12,578 bases of DNA, from positions 1-12,578 of the forward strand of contig JBARRR010000143.1 of NCBI GenBank assembly GCA_049644325.1. The letters are read 5' to 3'. The translations under genes and the position numbers were made by a program. The notes below the pieces were generated by a model. That model ran no database searches, was not told the origin of the DNA, and worked only from the letters and a program-made list of their open reading frames with translations. Source of the stretch: DASZHA01 sp049644325 (GTDB lineage Bacteria > Chloroflexota > Dormibacteria > DASZGP01). This document shows, in pieces, positions 1 to 9,401 of this stretch. Position 1 is the stretch's first letter; every line of letters starts with the position of its first letter.

Positions 1-1
1 C

Positions 2-226
2 GAGGCCGAGGGCCAGCACATCGGGCTGGTGCCGGGCGGTGGACCGCAGGGCATGACCTCGCCGGTGGCCTACTGGCACGTGCCGGACATCGAGGCGAAG
101 CTGGCCGAGGTGACCGCCGCGGGTGCCACCGTGAAGGAGCCCGCGCACGACGTCGGTGGCGGCCGCCTGGTGGCCACCGTCACCGACCCTGACGGCAACG
201 TGCTCGGGCTGCTCCAGGACCGCTGA
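2..226 (+). CDS. VOC (glyoxalase/bleomycin-resistance fold) protein, C-terminal part
   Basis: Only the last 74 residues are in the window; the reading frame is open from base 2 and the gene begins upstream. The visible part reads as the C-terminal beta-alpha-beta-beta-beta module of the vicinal oxygen chelate fold: a strand (SPVAYWHVPDIEA), a helix (AKLAEVTAAGATV) and the hallmark ending TDPDGNVLGLLQD, where VOC proteins carry DPxGN before the last strand. VOC proteins are small metal-dependent enzymes or binding proteins (glyoxalases, epimerases, dioxygenases, antibiotic-binding proteins). This fragment does not tell which, and the first metal ligands are out of view. A GTG at 29 lies in frame but is internal to the fold. 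The stop is 22 bases before the next gene, so the two are probably co-transcribed. Fold assignment is fairly secure; substrate is unknown. Confidence 0.8.
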   Translation, partial: EAEGQHIGLVPGGGPQGMTSPVAYWHVPDIEAKLAEVTAAGATVKEPAHDVGGGRLVATVTDPDGNVLGLLQDR

Positions 227-230
227 CCGT

Positions 231-239
231 AAAGGAGGT
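231..239 (+). promoter_or_regulatory. Strong Shine-Dalgarno for the DUF1059-like gene
   Basis: The run AAAGGAGGT is fully complementary to the anti-Shine-Dalgarno end of 16S rRNA and ends 9 bases before the ATG at 249. It fixes that ATG as the start over the longer upstream-open frame. Most other genes here have weak or no such site. Confidence 0.85.
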
Positions 240-248
240 CCACAAAAT

Positions 249-485
249 ATGAAAACAATGACCTGCCAACAAATGGGTGGACCATGTGATGTCGCGTTCC
301 ATGGAAACACGGCTGATGAGGTCATCAAAGCGCAAGACAGCCATCTAAAAGAAATGGTCGCCAGCGGTGATGAAGCGCACAAAAGCGCATCGAAGGCGAT
401 GCAGGGTAGGTGGAAACACCCCATAAAAGGAATGGGGTGGTATACGAAAACAAAGAAGGACTTTGCTGCGCTTCCCGAAGACTGA
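249..485 (+). CDS. Small DUF1059-like protein
   Basis: This is a 78-residue soluble protein of unknown function. Its N-terminus (MKTMTCQQMGGPCDVAFHGN) matches what I recall of the DUF1059 family: two cysteines (Cys6, Cys13) around a Met-Gly-Gly stretch, CD, then an aromatic and a T-x-x-E helix start. The middle is charged and helical (HLKEMVASGDEAHKSASKAM). The end (W-Y-T-K-T-K-K-D-F-A-A-L-P-E-D) extends past the usual ~55-60-residue domain. No signal peptide or membrane segment is seen. The start is set by a perfect Shine-Dalgarno 9 bases upstream. GC over 241-480 is about 49% (118 of 240 by hand count), far below the flanks, and codons such as AAA and ATA are common, which suggests recent transfer. 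It sits 22 bases after the VOC gene and 18 bases before the UvrA-like gene, so all three may share a transcript. Function is unknown. Confidence 0.8.
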   Translation: MKTMTCQQMGGPCDVAFHGNTADEVIKAQDSHLKEMVASGDEAHKSASKAMQGRWKHPIKGMGWYTKTKKDFAALPED

Positions 486-503
486 TCCGTCACAAAGACA
501 TCT

Positions 504-2894
<2,391 letters not shown>

Positions 2895-2937
2895 CCGAGG
2901 CCCTGCGGCGCCGGCCTGCTAGACCGGGAGGAAACAG

Positions 2938-2994
2938 GTGACCAGACTGATCAGGAATCGAGAAGCGCCAGTTCCTGAGCCGCAGCTAGCATGA
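2938..2994 (+). CDS. Possible 18-codon leader/coupling ORF
   Basis: A GTG at 2938 is preceded by GGGAGG (2926-2931), a good Shine-Dalgarno with about 6 bases of spacing. It opens 18 codons (MTRLIRNREAPVPEPQLA). The stop TGA at 2992-2994 overlaps an ATG at 2991 in the classic ATGA arrangement used for translational coupling. That ATG is the first possible start of the VOC gene downstream. No protein family is recognisable at this length. It could be a real leader peptide that couples or tunes translation of the VOC gene, or a chance ORF upstream of a leaderless mRNA. The site quality and the exact overlap are the only support. Confidence 0.3.
   Translation: MTRLIRNREAPVPEPQLA
2987..2992 (+). 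promoter_or_regulatory. Possible -10 box (TAGCAT) for a leaderless VOC transcript
   Basis: TAGCAT fits the TANNNT -10 pattern of high-GC bacteria and ends exactly 7 bases before the ATG at 3000. A transcript would therefore start at or beside the A of that start codon. No Shine-Dalgarno precedes 3000. No convincing -35 is seen at the expected distance. It competes with the short-ORF coupling model for the same region. Confidence 0.4.
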
Positions 2995-2999
2995 CCGCC

Positions 3000-3393
<394 letters not shown>

Positions 3394-3410
<17 letters not shown>

Positions 3411-5856
3411 ACCGCCGGCGGCGGGTCCACGCATCCAGCGCCAGGGGCGCGGCCACCAAAACGATCAGCAGGACGCCGAAGGTTGGAATCGCGGCGCCGG
3501 TGTTGGGCAGGTTGGTGGTCCCGGTCGTCGGTCCTGGTACCGCCGGCGGCGGCACCGTCCCGGAGACGCCGAAGTTGTAGCAGCAGACCCCATCCACTTC
3601 CTGCGGCACGAGGTCGAAGCGGTCACTCACCTGGCCAATGGAGGACATCGGGAGGTTGCTGAAGAACGCGTAGCTGCCGACCTCCTCCAGCTTGCTGTTG
3701 TTATCCGGGTTGCCGATGTCAGAGAGGTTGATGGTCTCGGTGATGGTGCAGGGAGTCGCCACGCTGGGCGTGGTCGGGCAGTCCACGTGGCCCGTCTCGC
3801 TGTTCCCATTTGGCGGCAGCTCGGGATACAGCATGATGTGGGGGTCGCAGGCGCTTACCGAACAGTCGTCCACCACCGTCGCCTCCCCGGCGTAGAACTG
3901 GGGCTGGTTGGCGGCCGAGTTCTCCATCATCCCGTAGTAGACGTGGTTGCCCATCTGCCAGCGCGTGACGTACTCGAGCAGGCAGCTGGGTATTTCGCAG
4001 GCGTCGATGGACGTGGCCGATGGGTTACTCAGGTCGACCACCTTGGTGGTGATGGTCATGGTGCGGCCCGCCGTGCCGATGTGGTTGTCGAGGATGTCGA
4101 AGCCACTGCGGTTGGTCTTGGCGCTGCCAAAGTAGGGCAGCAGGGCATCATTGGCGGCGTCGGCGAGCCCGGGCACGGGCGCGTTCGACGGACCGGTTAC
4201 GTCTGTCCCCAACAGCCCTGGGCCGGACGATTGCCGGGCAATGGTGACTATCGGCGCGCCGAAATGGCTGAGGCCCTCGATGCCGCTCAGGGCCAGCTCG
4301 GAATAGGGGTTGGAGGCGTCGTTGTAGACGATCATCGCCGCCCCCGTGCGGTCGGTGTGGATCTCGAAGAAGTCGGCCAGGTTGCGGTTCCCGGTCTGGG
4401 CGATGCAGCCGGTGCCCGCCAGGCAGATGTCGTTGTACTTCATCGGGTGAGGGGTCACTTTGACCTGCTGGATGCTGGTCGGGGTGTAGCTGCCGCCCGG
4501 CCCGACGAAGCCGTTCTGGCCCAGGGGCATCACCACCTGGCTCAGGTAGACGTCCCACTTCTGGTTGGCCTTGGTGCTGGGGTCCGCGGTCACGTCGGAG
4601 CCGTACCAGACCACGTCGGCGATGCCCCCGGCGCCGGCCTGGATCCAGGGGAAGATGCCGACCCTGGATGGCGGTGAGCTGACCTGGATTGCGGGAGAGA
4701 AGGTGGTCCATGGCGGAGCCGCCACGGCGACATAGGTCTGGTCCTGGGAGGGGATGCTGCTGGAGTCGACCCAGGCAACCCAGAGGTTGCGGTTCATGTC
4801 GATGGAGGTGCCGACGAAGCTGGCCGTGGCGCCGCTGTCGTTGTGGCGACCGGGCGAGACCGTCACCAGCGTGTGGGTGTGGTCACAGACGGTCGACGTT
4901 GCCGGCGCGTCGAGGAAGCACAGGTCCCCTGCGGCGCTGAGCGGGGTGCCGATATTGAGCTTCAGCGTGGTGGCGCTGCCGCCAAAGCTAGCCTCGAAGA
5001 CCTTGCCAGTCTGCTGGTCGATCGACGGCACGCCGTCGGCGCCGAAGGGGTTGTAGCCGGTGGGCCCGGCGGCCCCGGCACCGGCTCCGTCCGCCTGGGC
5101 GTTGGCATAGGTCAGGCCGTCGGTGCTGCTCATCCACTGAGCGCCGGTCAGGTCGTTGTACTCCATGTAGGTCAGCGGCGCCGCGGCGCTGCTGGTCGAC
5201 GACGCGAACTCCGGCACAGGCGCCAGGTTTCCGTCTTTGACCAGGATCCACTGCCGGTCGGAGCCCTGGTTCTTGGCGTTGTTGCATCCGCCCCCCGGTG
5301 CCTCGGCGACATGCTCGACGCCGCCCGCGTCCGTCGTCCGGGTGGCGGTGTGCTGGCAGGCCAGCGCCCACAGGTCGGCGAAGTACTGCTTGCCCGTGTG
5401 GTCGTACTTGATCTCGGTGTCACCGCCACCGGGGGCGACGAAGGGGGCCACCTGGTTGGGCGGCAGGGCAGGAATCGGAAGGTTCAGGGGATTACGCGCG
5501 ATCGTCCTGAACGTATGGCCGCCGTCGACCGACGCTTCCCAAACGCTGCGCTGAACGCCGGTGCCGGCCGGTCCGCTAACGGCCACGTTGCCCGTAGTCT
5601 GGTCGCTGGGCTGGGTCACGTAGTTGAAGCCCGCCAGCGCGTCCTTGCTGTTGATGGCGATGTCGGGCTCGCCATATGTATGGATCGGGTCGACGACACG
5701 CGGAACCTCGAAAGCGATGGCGTTGCCGGCAGCCCTGGCCGTAAGGGAATTGCCGCTCCGGGACGGCGCGGCTGCCATCAGCCCGGAAACAAGAATCGCC
5801 AGGCAAGCGGCCGTGGCGACGACAGACAGCCTCGCGGGTACGCGAATTCCACTCAT
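3394..5856 (-). CDS. Secreted, LPNTG-anchored beta-propeller (BNR/sialidase-like) surface protein
   Basis: An 820-residue exported protein. Residues 1-30 form a signal peptide: Arg5/Arg9, a hydrophobic core at about 11-28, then Ala-rich likely cleavage near AAA-PS. The mature part looks like a sialidase-type propeller: YGEPDIAI (61-68), an Asp-box SVDGGHTF (109-116), and blade-like strands NLWVAWVDSS (357-366), IADVVWYGSD (412-421) and GAAMIVYNDA (505-514). Fourteen cysteines, several closely spaced (620/625, 665/670, 758/759), suggest disulfides. A Pro/Thr-rich stalk precedes LPNTG (783-787), a membrane span (about 790-808) and RRRR (812-815): a textbook sortase signal for covalent cell-wall attachment. 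Conserved sialidase Arg/Glu/Tyr catalytic residues cannot be assigned, so enzymatic activity is not claimed. The ATG has a good GGGAGAGG site just upstream. It is a monocistronic minus-strand gene divergent from rpsF. The surface-anchor call is strong; ligand or substrate is unknown. Confidence 0.9.
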
Positions 5857-5906
5857 CTTCCTCTCCCGACAGACGGCCCCGGACTTATCCCACCGGTCCA
5901 GCCGCC

Positions 5907-5917
5907 ATTCTTAGAAT
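5907..5917. repeat. Perfect inverted repeat ATTCT-T-AGAAT in the divergent promoter region
   Basis: Two 5-base arms flank a single T, about 50 bases upstream of the minus-strand surface-protein ATG. The forward strand contains TAGAAT (5912-5917), identical to the rpsF -10 exactly 32 bases downstream. The reverse strand gives TATTCT (5918 to 5913), a plausible TANNNT -10 for the surface-protein gene. It may be an operator or a bidirectional -10; the sequence alone does not decide. Confidence 0.4.
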
Positions 5918-5926
5918 AGCCAATTC

Positions 5927-5939
5927 CCGGTTCGACCGG
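5927..5939. promoter_or_regulatory. Perfect inverted repeat CCGGT-TCG-ACCGG just upstream of the rpsF -10
   Basis: Five-base arms with a 3-base centre end 4 bases before the rpsF -10 box, so a bound dimer would block RNA polymerase. A further ACCGGT palindrome lies at 5892-5897. The position suggests an operator between the two divergent genes. Palindromes of this size also arise by chance in GC-rich DNA, so this is tentative. Confidence 0.35.
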
Positions 5940-5940
5940 C

Positions 5941-5949
5941 TGCTAGAAT
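5941..5949 (+). promoter_or_regulatory. Extended -10 promoter of the rpsF-ssb-rpsR operon
   Basis: TGC-TAGAAT matches the extended -10 form (TGn-TAnnnT), which can work without a strong -35; none is obvious 16-18 bases upstream. Initiation is expected near 5956-5957, leaving a leader of about 71 bases before the TTG start at 6028. Confidence 0.6.
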
Positions 5950-5974
5950 CCCTCGTCGTTGCCTTTCCGGCCGT

Positions 5975-5997
5975 CCTCGCCGAGCCTGGCGAAGAGG
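5975..5997 (+). promoter_or_regulatory. Bulged hairpin in the rpsF mRNA leader, possible S6:S18 autoregulatory site
   Basis: The leader can fold as CCT-CGCC, loop GAGCCT, GGCG, a 3-base AAG bulge, then AGG: seven base pairs interrupted by an asymmetric bulge. In many bacteria the S6:S18 complex represses its own operon by binding a bulged hairpin in the rpsF leader that mimics its 16S rRNA site and includes an unpaired CCG. A CCG occurs at 5980-5982, but it is at least partly paired in this fold. The position is right; the match to the known motif is weak. The CCTC at 5975-5978 could alternatively pair with the GAGG of the Shine-Dalgarno. Confidence 0.3.
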
Positions 5998-6027
5998 TGG
6001 TCAATCCCAATGGAAGGAGGTCCCCAT

Positions 6028-6645
6028 TTGGCGTCCTATGAGTTGATGTTCATCGTCAAGCCCGAGCTTGACGAGGAGCAGGTGACCACCGCCACTGATC
6101 GCGTCCACCAGTTGGTCGTGGCCAACGGTGGCAATGTCACCAAGACCGCGTCGTGGGGCAAGCGCCGCCTCGCCTACCGTGTCGGCCAGTACCGCGAGGG
6201 CTACTACGTCGTCTCCAACTTCGACGTCGAGCCCGCCAAGATCGGCGAGCTGGAGCGGGTCCTAAAGATTTCGGACACGGTCTTCCGCCATCTGCTCGTC
6301 AAGCGCGACATGCCGGCGATCGGACAGCAGGAGGTGGTGGTGCCGGAGGCCACGCCCGAGGACCTCGCCGCCCTCTACGAGCCGGCGGTGACCGAGGAGG
6401 AGACCGAGGCCGCGCCGGCGGCGGTGATCGAGGATGGCGAGGAGCCTGCTGCACAGGATGGCGCAGTTGAGCCGGGACAGGTCGAGGCCTCGGCTGCCGA
6501 CCCGGACTCGGTGCAGGCCGAGACCGTCGCCGAGGCGCCGGCGGCGGCGCTCCAGGAGGCGGTGGCCGGCACGGAACCACAGACAGAAGAAGAGGCGGGC
6601 GTGCCCGTCGACGCACACGAGGAGGCTGGTCATGAACCTAAATAA
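6028..6645 (+). CDS. rpsF: Small ribosomal subunit protein bS6 with a long acidic C-terminal tail
   Basis: bS6 sits on the platform of the 30S subunit and binds 16S rRNA together with bS18. Residues 1-96 are the ferredoxin-like core: start ASYELMFIVKPELDEEQV, the TASWGKRRLAYRV segment (40-52), YREGYYVVSNFDVEPA (55-70) and the end VFRHLLVKRDMPAI. I take the TTG at 6028 as the start because AAGGAGGT (6014-6021) lies the right distance upstream and bS6 proteins begin just before YELMF. The in-frame ATG at 6010 overlaps that site. The protein is 205 residues against the usual 95-135. The extra part is low-complexity Ala/Glu/Pro with about 29 Asp/Glu in the last 105 residues, no Arg and a single Lys at the very end. 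The ssb ATG lies inside the last codons (14-base overlap), so ssb is translationally coupled. Confidence 0.96.
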   Translation: MASYELMFIVKPELDEEQVTTATDRVHQLVVANGGNVTKTASWGKRRLAYRVGQYREGYYVVSNFDVEPAKIGELERVLKISDTVFRHLLVKRDMPAIGQQEVVVPEATPEDLAALYEPAVTEEETEAAPAAVIEDGEEPAAQDGAVEPGQVEASAADPDSVQAETVAEAPAAALQEAVAGTEPQTEEEAGVPVDAHEEAGHEPK

Positions 6646-7168
6646 GGCAATGCTGATCGGGCGACTGACCCGTGACCCCGAGATGCGTTACACGTCGAGT
6701 GGAACCGCCATGACCCGATTCGGCATGGCTACCAACCGGTATGGCACCGGCCCCGACGGCGAGCGCAAGGAGTTCACCGACTTCCACAACATCGTGGCCT
6801 GGAACCAGGGTCGCCGGAACCTGGCCGAGATCTGCGCTCAGTACCTCCATAAAGGGTCGCTGGTCTACGTCGAGGGCCGCCTCCAGACACGCTCATGGGA
6901 GGGCCAGGACGGCCAGAAGCGCACCACCACCGAGATCAACGCCCAGGACGTCCAGTTCCTGGAGTCCCGGGGCGCATCGATGGGCGGCGGTAGCGGCGAG
7001 GCCGCGGTTGCCGATGACGAGTTCGCCGCAACCGGCGGCGCAGCTGCCGGTGGTGGAGCCGGAGCGGCTTCCGGCGCCGGTGCGCCGAGCGGCGGCGCCC
7101 CCGCCGGCGGCAATGGCGCACCCGCGGCCGGCAGCGAGGAGATCGACCCTGATGACATTCCCTTCTGA
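6632..7168 (+). CDS. ssb: Single-stranded DNA-binding protein
   Basis: SSB coats single-stranded DNA in replication, recombination and repair, and recruits partner proteins through its C-terminal tip. The 178-residue protein has the OB-fold at about 1-112: MNLNKAMLIGRLTRDPEMRY, the FGMATNRY strand, the TDFHNIVAW segment, GSLVYVEGRLQTRSW, and TTTEINAQDVQFLE. A flexible Gly/Ala/Pro-rich linker follows, then the canonical acidic tip DPDDIPF (172-178), the docking site for repair and replication partners. The start ATG has GAGGAGG 6 bases upstream and overlaps the end of rpsF. rpsR follows after 8 bases, with its Shine-Dalgarno overlapping the ssb stop. All features are those of an active, essential, tetrameric housekeeping SSB. 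Confidence 0.97.
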   Translation: MNLNKAMLIGRLTRDPEMRYTSSGTAMTRFGMATNRYGTGPDGERKEFTDFHNIVAWNQGRRNLAEICAQYLHKGSLVYVEGRLQTRSWEGQDGQKRTTTEINAQDVQFLESRGASMGGGSGEAAVADDEFAATGGAAAGGGAGAASGAGAPSGGAPAGGNGAPAAGSEEIDPDDIPF

Positions 7169-7176
7169 GGTCACCC

Positions 7177-7410
7177 GTGGCTGACATGGATCGCGGCGCC
7201 CGCCGCCCCCACCGCAAGGTTTGCGCCTTCTGCGTGGAGAAGATCGAGGACATCGACTACAAAGAGGTCGCCCGGTTGCGGCGGTACATCTCCGAGCGAG
7301 GCAAGATCCTGCCCCGCCGCGTCACCGGCACGTGCGCCCGGCACCAGCGGCGCCTGACGGTGGCGCTGAAGCGGGCGCGGCACATCGCGCTGCTGCCGTA
7401 CACCAGCTAG
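7177..7410 (+). CDS. rpsR: Small ribosomal subunit protein bS18
   Basis: bS18 binds the 30S platform as a heterodimer with bS6. The 77-residue protein has the family signature: KVCAFC near the start, IDYKEVARLRRYISERGKIL in the centre, and RRVTGTCARHQRRLTVALKRARHIALLPY to the end. Cys16, Cys19, Cys53 and His56 form a CxxC/CxxH pattern consistent with the zinc-binding (C+) form of S18, as opposed to the cysteine-free form made under zinc limitation in some actinobacteria. The start is GTG at 7177 with GAGGT (7167-7171) overlapping the ssb stop. The usual next gene, rplI, is absent; a VOC gene follows 33 bases later. Confidence 0.97.
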   Translation: MADMDRGARRPHRKVCAFCVEKIEDIDYKEVARLRRYISERGKILPRRVTGTCARHQRRLTVALKRARHIALLPYTS

Positions 7411-7443
7411 CCACAACCGGATCGCGGGGAACCCGGTGAGCTG

Positions 7444-8202
7444 ATGGCCGGCGCCAGCAGGCCGATCCTCGATCATCTCGCCCTCGGGGTCCAAGACATG
7501 GACGAGGTGGCCCAGAAGTTCTCACGCGACCTCGGCGGGCGCGAGGTTGCCCGCTTCCGCGAGCCCAGCTGGGACGGGCTGCAGCTGGCTTTCACCGGCG
7601 GCATCCGGCTCGAGGTGCTGCAGCCGCTCGAGGACCCCAAGGACGACTTCCTGCAGCGCTTCCTGGAGCACACCGGGCCGGGACCGCACCACGTCACCTT
7701 CAAGATCCCGGACATCGAGGCGACCCTGCGGGAGCTGGCGGCGATCAACATCGAGCCGGTCAAGGTCGACCTCAGCGACTCCAATTGGAAGGAGGCCTTC
7801 CTCCATCCCAAGCTTGGCCTGGGCACGGTGGTCCAGCTGGCCGAGGTTGGCGGCCCCTGGGCGGCCGAGCACGAGCCTGCGCCGCTGGCGCCCGGCGAAA
7901 TCGCGGCTGCCTTCCTTGGCGCGCAGGTCCGCGGCGATGTCGACGTGGCCAGGCGCATCTTCGGCGACCTCCTGGAGGGCGACGCGCGCGAAATGTCCGG
8001 CGGCGCGGTGGCCTTCAGCTGGGACGGCGGCGGCACCCTCCTGGCCCAGCCCGCAGGTGACGATCGGCCAGGGGTGGTGGCCCTGGTCTTCCGCGGCGCC
8101 GACGAGTCGATCAACCCTGGCGAGGAACCGGTTTTCGACGGCCCCGCGCGGGTCGTCCGCCTGGGCCCGGACGGAGACTGGCCCAACCAGGCGGTCCGAT
8201 AG
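7444..8202 (+). CDS. Two-domain VOC protein, methylmalonyl-CoA-epimerase-like N-terminal half
   Basis: A 252-residue cytoplasmic protein. Residues 8-135 resemble methylmalonyl-CoA epimerase: ILDHLALGVQDMDEVAQKF (His11), IRLEVLQP (Glu57), GPGPHHVTFKIPDIEATL (His82/His83) and EAFLHPKLGLGTVVQL (118-132). Epimerases end this last motif with a metal-binding Glu; here the matching position is Gln131, so chemistry may differ. Residues about 150-252 look like a second, degenerate VOC domain with no histidine at all, so it probably supports dimer-like pairing rather than metal binding. VOC active sites often form from two such modules. The ATG at 7444 has only a weak GGTGAG upstream. It follows rpsR by 33 bases, at the place rplI normally occupies, and is probably read from the rpsF promoter. 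The next gene starts 14 bases after it with its own -10 box. Substrate is unknown. Confidence 0.85.
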   Translation: MAGASRPILDHLALGVQDMDEVAQKFSRDLGGREVARFREPSWDGLQLAFTGGIRLEVLQPLEDPKDDFLQRFLEHTGPGPHHVTFKIPDIEATLRELAAINIEPVKVDLSDSNWKEAFLHPKLGLGTVVQLAEVGGPWAAEHEPAPLAPGEIAAAFLGAQVRGDVDVARRIFGDLLEGDAREMSGGAVAFSWDGGGTLLAQPAGDDRPGVVALVFRGADESINPGEEPVFDGPARVVRLGPDGDWPNQAVR

Positions 8203-8205
8203 AAT
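8200..8205 (+). promoter_or_regulatory. -10 box (TAGAAT) for a near-leaderless aminotransferase-serA-DUF1015 transcript
   Basis: TAGAAT overlaps the stop of the VOC gene and ends 10 bases before the ATG at 8216, predicting a leader of only about 3 bases. No Shine-Dalgarno is present. The -35 region (around 8177-8182) is weak. The hexamer is identical to the rpsF -10. It would let the serine genes be expressed separately from the ribosomal operon. Confidence 0.55.
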
Positions 8206-8215
8206 CGCCAGCGAT

Positions 8216-9379
8216 ATGAGCTTCCAGCTGCGCGTACCCGGACCGACGCCCGTACCCCAGCGCGTGCTGGACGCGATGAACGTGCCCATGATCAACCACC
8301 GCGGGCCGACGTTCGAGGCGCTGATCAAGGAGATCCGCGAGGGTCTGCAGTGGGCCTTCCAGACCCAGAACCCGATGATGCTCTTCCCCGCGTCGGGCAC
8401 CGGCGGCCTGGAGGCGGTGGTCCAGAACATGACCAGCCCCGGCGAGAAGGCGATTTTTGTCAGCATCGGCTCCTTCGGCGACCGCTGGGCCAAGATCGGC
8501 GCCGCGTACGGCGTCGACGTTGTCAAGGTTGAGTACGAATGGGGCCACGCCGCCAATGCCGCCGACGTCGCCCGGGCGATCGACGAGAACCATGAGGCCA
8601 AGGTCGTCTTCATCCAGCACAACGAGACCTCGACCGCGGTCTGCAATGACATTGCCGACGTGGCCCGGGTGGTCAAGGAGCGCGGGCGCCTGCTGGCCGT
8701 TGACGGCGTCAGCTCGATCGGCTCAATCGACCTGCCGGTGGATGAGCTCGGCGTCGACGTGGCCGTCAGCGGCTCCCAGAAGGGCTGGATGCTCCCGCCC
8801 GGCGCCGCCTTCATCAGCGTCAGCCAGGCGGCGTTGGATTTCGCCCAGACCACGAAGTCGCCACGGTTCTATTTCGACTTCGCCCGAGAGCTCGGCTTCG
8901 AGGACAAGGGCCAGACCTTCACCACCCCCCCGGTGACGATCTACCTCGGCCTCCGGGAGTCGCTGAAGATGCTCCGCGAGGAGGGTCTCCAGGAGGTGTT
9001 CGCCCGCCACGCTCGCATCGCCCGCGGCGTCCGCGCCGCCGTCACCGCCCTGGAGCTGGAGCTGTTCGCCGACCCAATGTTCTTCTCCAACACGGTCACC
9101 GCGGTCCGCGCGCCACGCGGCGACGCGGACCTCAACAAGGCCCTGGTCAGAACCCTTCGCGACAGCTATAACCTGGAGCTGGCCGGCGGCCAGGGCCCGC
9201 TGGCCGGCCAGGTCTTCCGCATCGGTCACCTCGGCGACATCTCCAACGACGACGCCCGCGAGATCGTCGAGCGCCTGGAGAAGGGGCTGATCGACATCGG
9301 CTACATCGACGCCCCCGTGGGCGCGGTCGAGGCCCTGACGGCGGCCACGGAGGAGACAGCGGCCGCAACCCCCGGCTGA
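8216..9379 (+). CDS. Class V PLP aminotransferase, serine/alanine-glyoxylate type; probable phosphoserine aminotransferase role
   Basis: A 387-residue fold-type I PLP enzyme. It starts with the family's RVPGPTPVPQRVLDAM. It contains PASGTGGLEA (58-67, cofactor phosphate loop), the PLP-pyridine aspartate Asp163 in AVDGVSS, the Schiff-base Lys189 in SGSQKGWMLPPG, and the substrate-carboxylate Arg335 in FRIGHLG. This is the serine-glyoxylate/alanine-glyoxylate group (also seen as the soluble hydrogenase 42-kDa subunit), not the classical SerC sequence group. serA follows after only 22 bases, and no separate serC is in view. So I infer that it converts 3-phosphohydroxypyruvate to 3-phosphoserine with Glu or Ala as amino donor. 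A photorespiration-type serine-glyoxylate role is the main alternative. The start has no Shine-Dalgarno but a TAGAAT box immediately upstream, pointing to leaderless translation. The C-terminus ends in a short Ala/Glu-rich tail. Family very sure, substrate moderately. Confidence 0.93.
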   Translation: MSFQLRVPGPTPVPQRVLDAMNVPMINHRGPTFEALIKEIREGLQWAFQTQNPMMLFPASGTGGLEAVVQNMTSPGEKAIFVSIGSFGDRWAKIGAAYGVDVVKVEYEWGHAANAADVARAIDENHEAKVVFIQHNETSTAVCNDIADVARVVKERGRLLAVDGVSSIGSIDLPVDELGVDVAVSGSQKGWMLPPGAAFISVSQAALDFAQTTKSPRFYFDFARELGFEDKGQTFTTPPVTIYLGLRESLKMLREEGLQEVFARHARIARGVRAAVTALELELFADPMFFSNTVTAVRAPRGDADLNKALVRTLRDSYNLELAGGQGPLAGQVFRIGHLGDISNDDAREIVERLEKGLIDIGYIDAPVGAVEALTAATEETAAATPG

Positions 9380-9401
9380 CCCGGCCGCTGGGGCGAAGGG
9401 G

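Noticed and set aside
2898..2917. Inverted repeat AGGCC...GGCCT after the UvrA-like gene as an intrinsic terminator
   Set aside because: It has a five-base stem with a ten-base loop and no following T-run; such short GC repeats are common by chance here.
3412..3421. Palindrome CCGCCGGCGG near the convergent gene ends as a terminator
   Set aside because: It has no loop and no T-tract and lies inside the coding end of the minus-strand gene, where it encodes part of the Arg-rich tail.
3787..4677. A 296-codon plus-strand frame inside the surface-protein gene
   Set aside because: The product is Gly/Val/Ala/Arg-rich with no fold, and the opposite strand encodes a coherent secreted protein with signal peptide and LPNTG tail.
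7522..8853. A 443-codon minus-strand frame across the VOC-aminotransferase junction
   Set aside because: It spans two well-supported plus-strand genes, has a Ser/Thr/Pro/Arg-rich nonsense translation and has no initiation signals.
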